DNA from: an uncultured Porphyromonadaceae bacterium
GTDB lineage: Bacteria > Bacteroidota > Bacteroidia > Bacteroidales > Muribaculaceae
DNA length: 7,607 bases
Reading direction: 5' to 3'
Assembly (NCBI GenBank): GCA_946183895.1
Contig: CAMHDX010000038.1
Location: 1-7,607 of the forward strand
Shown: positions 6,571 through 7,607 of the stretch, piece after piece
How positions within the stretch are numbered: position 1 is the stretch's first letter
Layout: each line of letters opens with the position of its first letter
Translations under genes and position numbers: made by a program
Notes under the pieces: generated by a model
Databases searched by the model: none
What the model was told of the DNA's origin: nothing
What the model saw: only the letters and a program-made list of their open reading frames with translations

Positions 6571-6578
6571 CAAAATTA
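6571..6578 (-). promoter_or_regulatory. -7 box upstream of the sirtuin-lpdA operon
   Basis: The minus strand reads TAATTTTG, a full match to TAnnTTTG. It would start transcription near 6565, about 20 nt before the sirtuin ATG. I see no convincing -33 TTTG at the right distance. The palindrome at 6609-6625 would lie at about -45 to -60, a place where an activator could act. Confidence 0.6.
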
Positions 6579-6608
6579 ATAAAAATATTTGTGTTAAGCG
6601 AAGAGAAC

Positions 6609-6625
6609 TAGCACATTTTGTGCTA
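6609..6625. repeat. 17-bp palindrome in the divergent promoter region (candidate operator)
   Basis: TAGCACA (6609-6615) and TGTGCTA (6619-6625) are perfect inverted arms around a TTT centre. The right arm shares its last two bases with the -7 box of the LRR gene, so the palindrome fills the spacer of that promoter (about -28 to -12). It also lies about 45-60 bp upstream of the sirtuin transcription start. Its size and symmetry fit a dimeric DNA-binding regulator. No regulator gene is in this window, so this remains inference. Confidence 0.5.
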
Positions 6626-6631
6626 CCTTTG
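6624..6631 (+). promoter_or_regulatory. -7 box upstream of the LRR/dockerin gene
   Basis: TACCTTTG matches the TAnnTTTG consensus. Transcription would start near 6637, leaving a leader of about 45 nt before the ATG at 6682. No TTTG is found at the -33 distance, and the palindrome 6609-6625 overlaps the box, so the promoter is likely regulated. Confidence 0.6.
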
Positions 6632-6636
6632 CCGTG

Positions 6637-6652
6637 ACAACAGGTGTGTTGT
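6637..6652 (+). other. Short hairpin at the predicted 5' end of the LRR mRNA
   Basis: ACAACA (6637-6642) and TGTTGT (6647-6652) form a perfect 6-bp stem with a GGTG loop, exactly where the -7 box predicts the transcript to begin. It could protect the 5' end of the mRNA. It is short and could be chance. Confidence 0.3.
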
Positions 6653-6681
6653 GGACACATATTCATTAACAAGTAAGTGAA

Positions 6682-7428
6682 ATGCGATATTCAAGAACTA
6701 TAATCCAGCTACTACTATTGTTGGCGGCGAGTGTGACCGCTATGGCTTACGACTTCGTGGCTGACGGATTGTGCTACTCAATCAATGCCGATGGCGAGAG
6801 CGTAGTTGTCACTTACGAGCAACAGGCTTCGCCCCGTTACACCTCGCTTGCCGGCGAGGTGGTGATTCCGCGCACTGTGAGTGATGGCGAGACCACCTAC
6901 GTGGTCAACGGCATTGGCGACGCAGCCTTTCGCGACTGCACCGCCATCACATCGGTTGTGGTGGGCGACTCGGTCAAGACCATTGGCAACAATGCGTTTT
7001 ATTGTTGCACATCATTGACAACCGTGTCGGTGCCCAAGTCGATTACGCGCATCAACTATGCGGCATTTTACGGTTGCTCGGCGTTGACGCGGTTCTACAC
7101 CGGCGTGCCCGCCCCGACGCTATGGTCAATACGCTCCATGGTATTCATGGGGGTGTCAAGCCAGATGCAGTTGCTGGTGCCACCGGGCACGATGGACGTG
7201 TGGGTGGAGGCTCGCTGGAACAGGTCCTACAATTTGGCCGAATGGCTCTATGGCGACGTCAATGGCGACGGAGAGGTGAACGTCACCGACTACACGTTGC
7301 TCATCAGCCACATCTTGTCCCGCGAGTTGCCAACCCCGATGTCCTATCTTGCCGCCGATGTCAACGGCGATGGCGACATCAATGTCACCGATGCCTCACG
7401 CATTGTCACGCTCATCTTGAGCAACTGA
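6682..7428 (+). CDS. Secreted BspA-type leucine-rich-repeat protein with C-terminal dockerin-like domain
   Basis: This is a 248-residue exported protein of unknown specific function. Residues 1-22 form a signal peptide (Arg2 and Arg5, a Leu-rich core, then cleavage probably after SVTAMA). An N-terminal strand region (23-76) leads into three LRR_5 repeats of exactly 23 residues (78-100, 101-123, 124-146), each with the pattern I-x4-AF-x2-C. A linker follows (147-189), which includes a PPGTMDVW segment typical of the end of such repeats. The tail (190-248) has two EF-hand-like calcium loops, DVNGDGEVNVTD (192-203) and DVNGDGDINVTD (226-237), 34 residues apart, as in type I dockerins. No Por secretion tail or lipobox is seen. 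Related Bacteroidales LRR proteins are thought to act at the cell surface or outside the cell in adhesion. The gene is monocistronic and divergent from the sirtuin gene. No cohesin partner is in view. Confidence 0.85.
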   Translation: MRYSRTIIQLLLLLAASVTAMAYDFVADGLCYSINADGESVVVTYEQQASPRYTSLAGEVVIPRTVSDGETTYVVNGIGDAAFRDCTAITSVVVGDSVKTIGNNAFYCCTSLTTVSVPKSITRINYAAFYGCSALTRFYTGVPAPTLWSIRSMVFMGVSSQMQLLVPPGTMDVWVEARWNRSYNLAEWLYGDVNGDGEVNVTDYTLLISHILSRELPTPMSYLAADVNGDGDINVTDASRIVTLILSN

Positions 7429-7501
7429 GAGGGTTGCGTGCCGGCGGTGTTGGCACGAAGCCACCCCCAACCTTGCCCGATAGATGCCATCTCGCCATAA
7501 T

Positions 7502-7544
7502 AATATGGTGCAGTGAATTGCAGTTCACCGCACCATATTTAATT
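7502..7544 (+). terminator. Long imperfect hairpin downstream of the LRR gene, probable terminator
   Basis: The arms AATATGGTGCAGTGAA (7502-7517) and TTCACCGCACCATATT (7524-7539) form a 16-bp stem with one A-C mismatch and a TTGCAG loop, 73 bp after the LRR stop. The next bases (TTAATTT) are AT-rich but not a clean T-run. The mismatch becomes a G-U pair on the minus strand, so it might instead serve a gene coming from the right. The stretch 7429-7501 between the stop and this hairpin holds no gene, only minor GC-rich pairing. Confidence 0.55.
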
Positions 7545-7581
7545 TAAGTTTATAAAGTGAGTAAAAGCCTTAACAACAACG

Positions 7582-7607
7582 ATGAAGTTCCTCTTCGAGG
7601 CACCATC
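7582..7607 (+). CDS. Possible start of a gene cut by the right edge
   Basis: An ATG at 7582 opens a frame of eight complete codons (MKFLFEAP) to the window edge, with GC-ending codons like the neighbouring genes. A near-match to the -7 box, TAAGTTTA (7545-7552), lies about 30 nt upstream. Too little is visible to name a product, and the assignment could be wrong. Confidence 0.3.

Noticed and set aside
7432..7472. GC-rich pairing GGTTG/CAACC with inner CGTGCC/GGCACG just after the LRR stop
   Set aside because: The stem is short and interrupted by a 10-nt bulge, with no T-run; the hairpin at 7502 is a better terminator candidate.
7002..7547. Plus-strand frame overlapping the LRR gene in another frame
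   Set aside because: It is Arg/His-rich with no domains, and the overlapped frame has a signal peptide, regular repeats and calcium loops.
1..7607. Search for a novel multi-gene system such as defence, mobile or biosynthetic islands
   Set aside because: All full-length genes have recognisable families, with base composition alike throughout. I see no transposase, integrase, toxin-antitoxin pair, direct-repeat array or tRNA-associated att site.

Overview
This window is an ordinary-looking chromosomal segment of a Bacteroidales bacterium. Several upstream regions carry the Bacteroidota -7 promoter box (TAnnTTTG), once together with a perfect -33 TTTG. Shine-Dalgarno sequences are absent or weak. 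The gene content (folP next to cdaA, a DUF3109 protein, a zinc-less class III sirtuin, a secreted BspA-type leucine-rich-repeat protein with a dockerin-like tail) also fits the order. The genes are GC-rich with C/G-ending codons, and the gaps between them are AT-rich. A gut lineage such as Muribaculaceae is a reasonable guess, but the sequence does not prove the family.

Layout. Positions 1-2812 are read on the minus strand. A folP-cdaA-DUF3109 operon has 17-bp gaps and is driven by a very good promoter at 2841-2872. It is followed by murQ, which has its own -7 box and is cut off by the window edge. Divergent from folP, a sodium-dependent transporter of the neurotransmitter:sodium symporter family (3011-4360) is read on the plus strand. 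It converges on lpdA, with a strong bidirectional terminator at 4426-4479 between them. lpdA (dihydrolipoyl dehydrogenase) lies 34 bp downstream of a CobB-type sirtuin gene, and the two probably form an operon transcribed leftward from about 6565. Divergent from the sirtuin is a secreted LRR/dockerin protein (6682-7428). A 17-bp palindrome sits in that shared promoter region. A terminator-like hairpin at 7502-7539 precedes what may be the first codons of another gene at the right edge.

How the genes relate. folP serves folate synthesis, cdaA makes the second messenger c-di-AMP, and murQ recycles cell-wall amino sugar, so the left part is housekeeping and envelope physiology. The sirtuin-lpdA pair joins an NAD-dependent protein deacylase to the E3 subunit of the 2-oxoacid dehydrogenase and glycine-cleavage complexes. 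This is an attractive but unproven link between acyl/lipoyl modification and central metabolism.

I see no mobile element, CRISPR array, tRNA, rRNA or phage gene, and no convincing sign of a previously undescribed multi-gene system. The points most worth checking are the sirtuin-lpdA pairing, the palindrome at 6609-6625, the Cys-rich protein co-transcribed with cdaA, and the small dockerin-tailed secreted protein. No gap between genes exceeds 300 bases.
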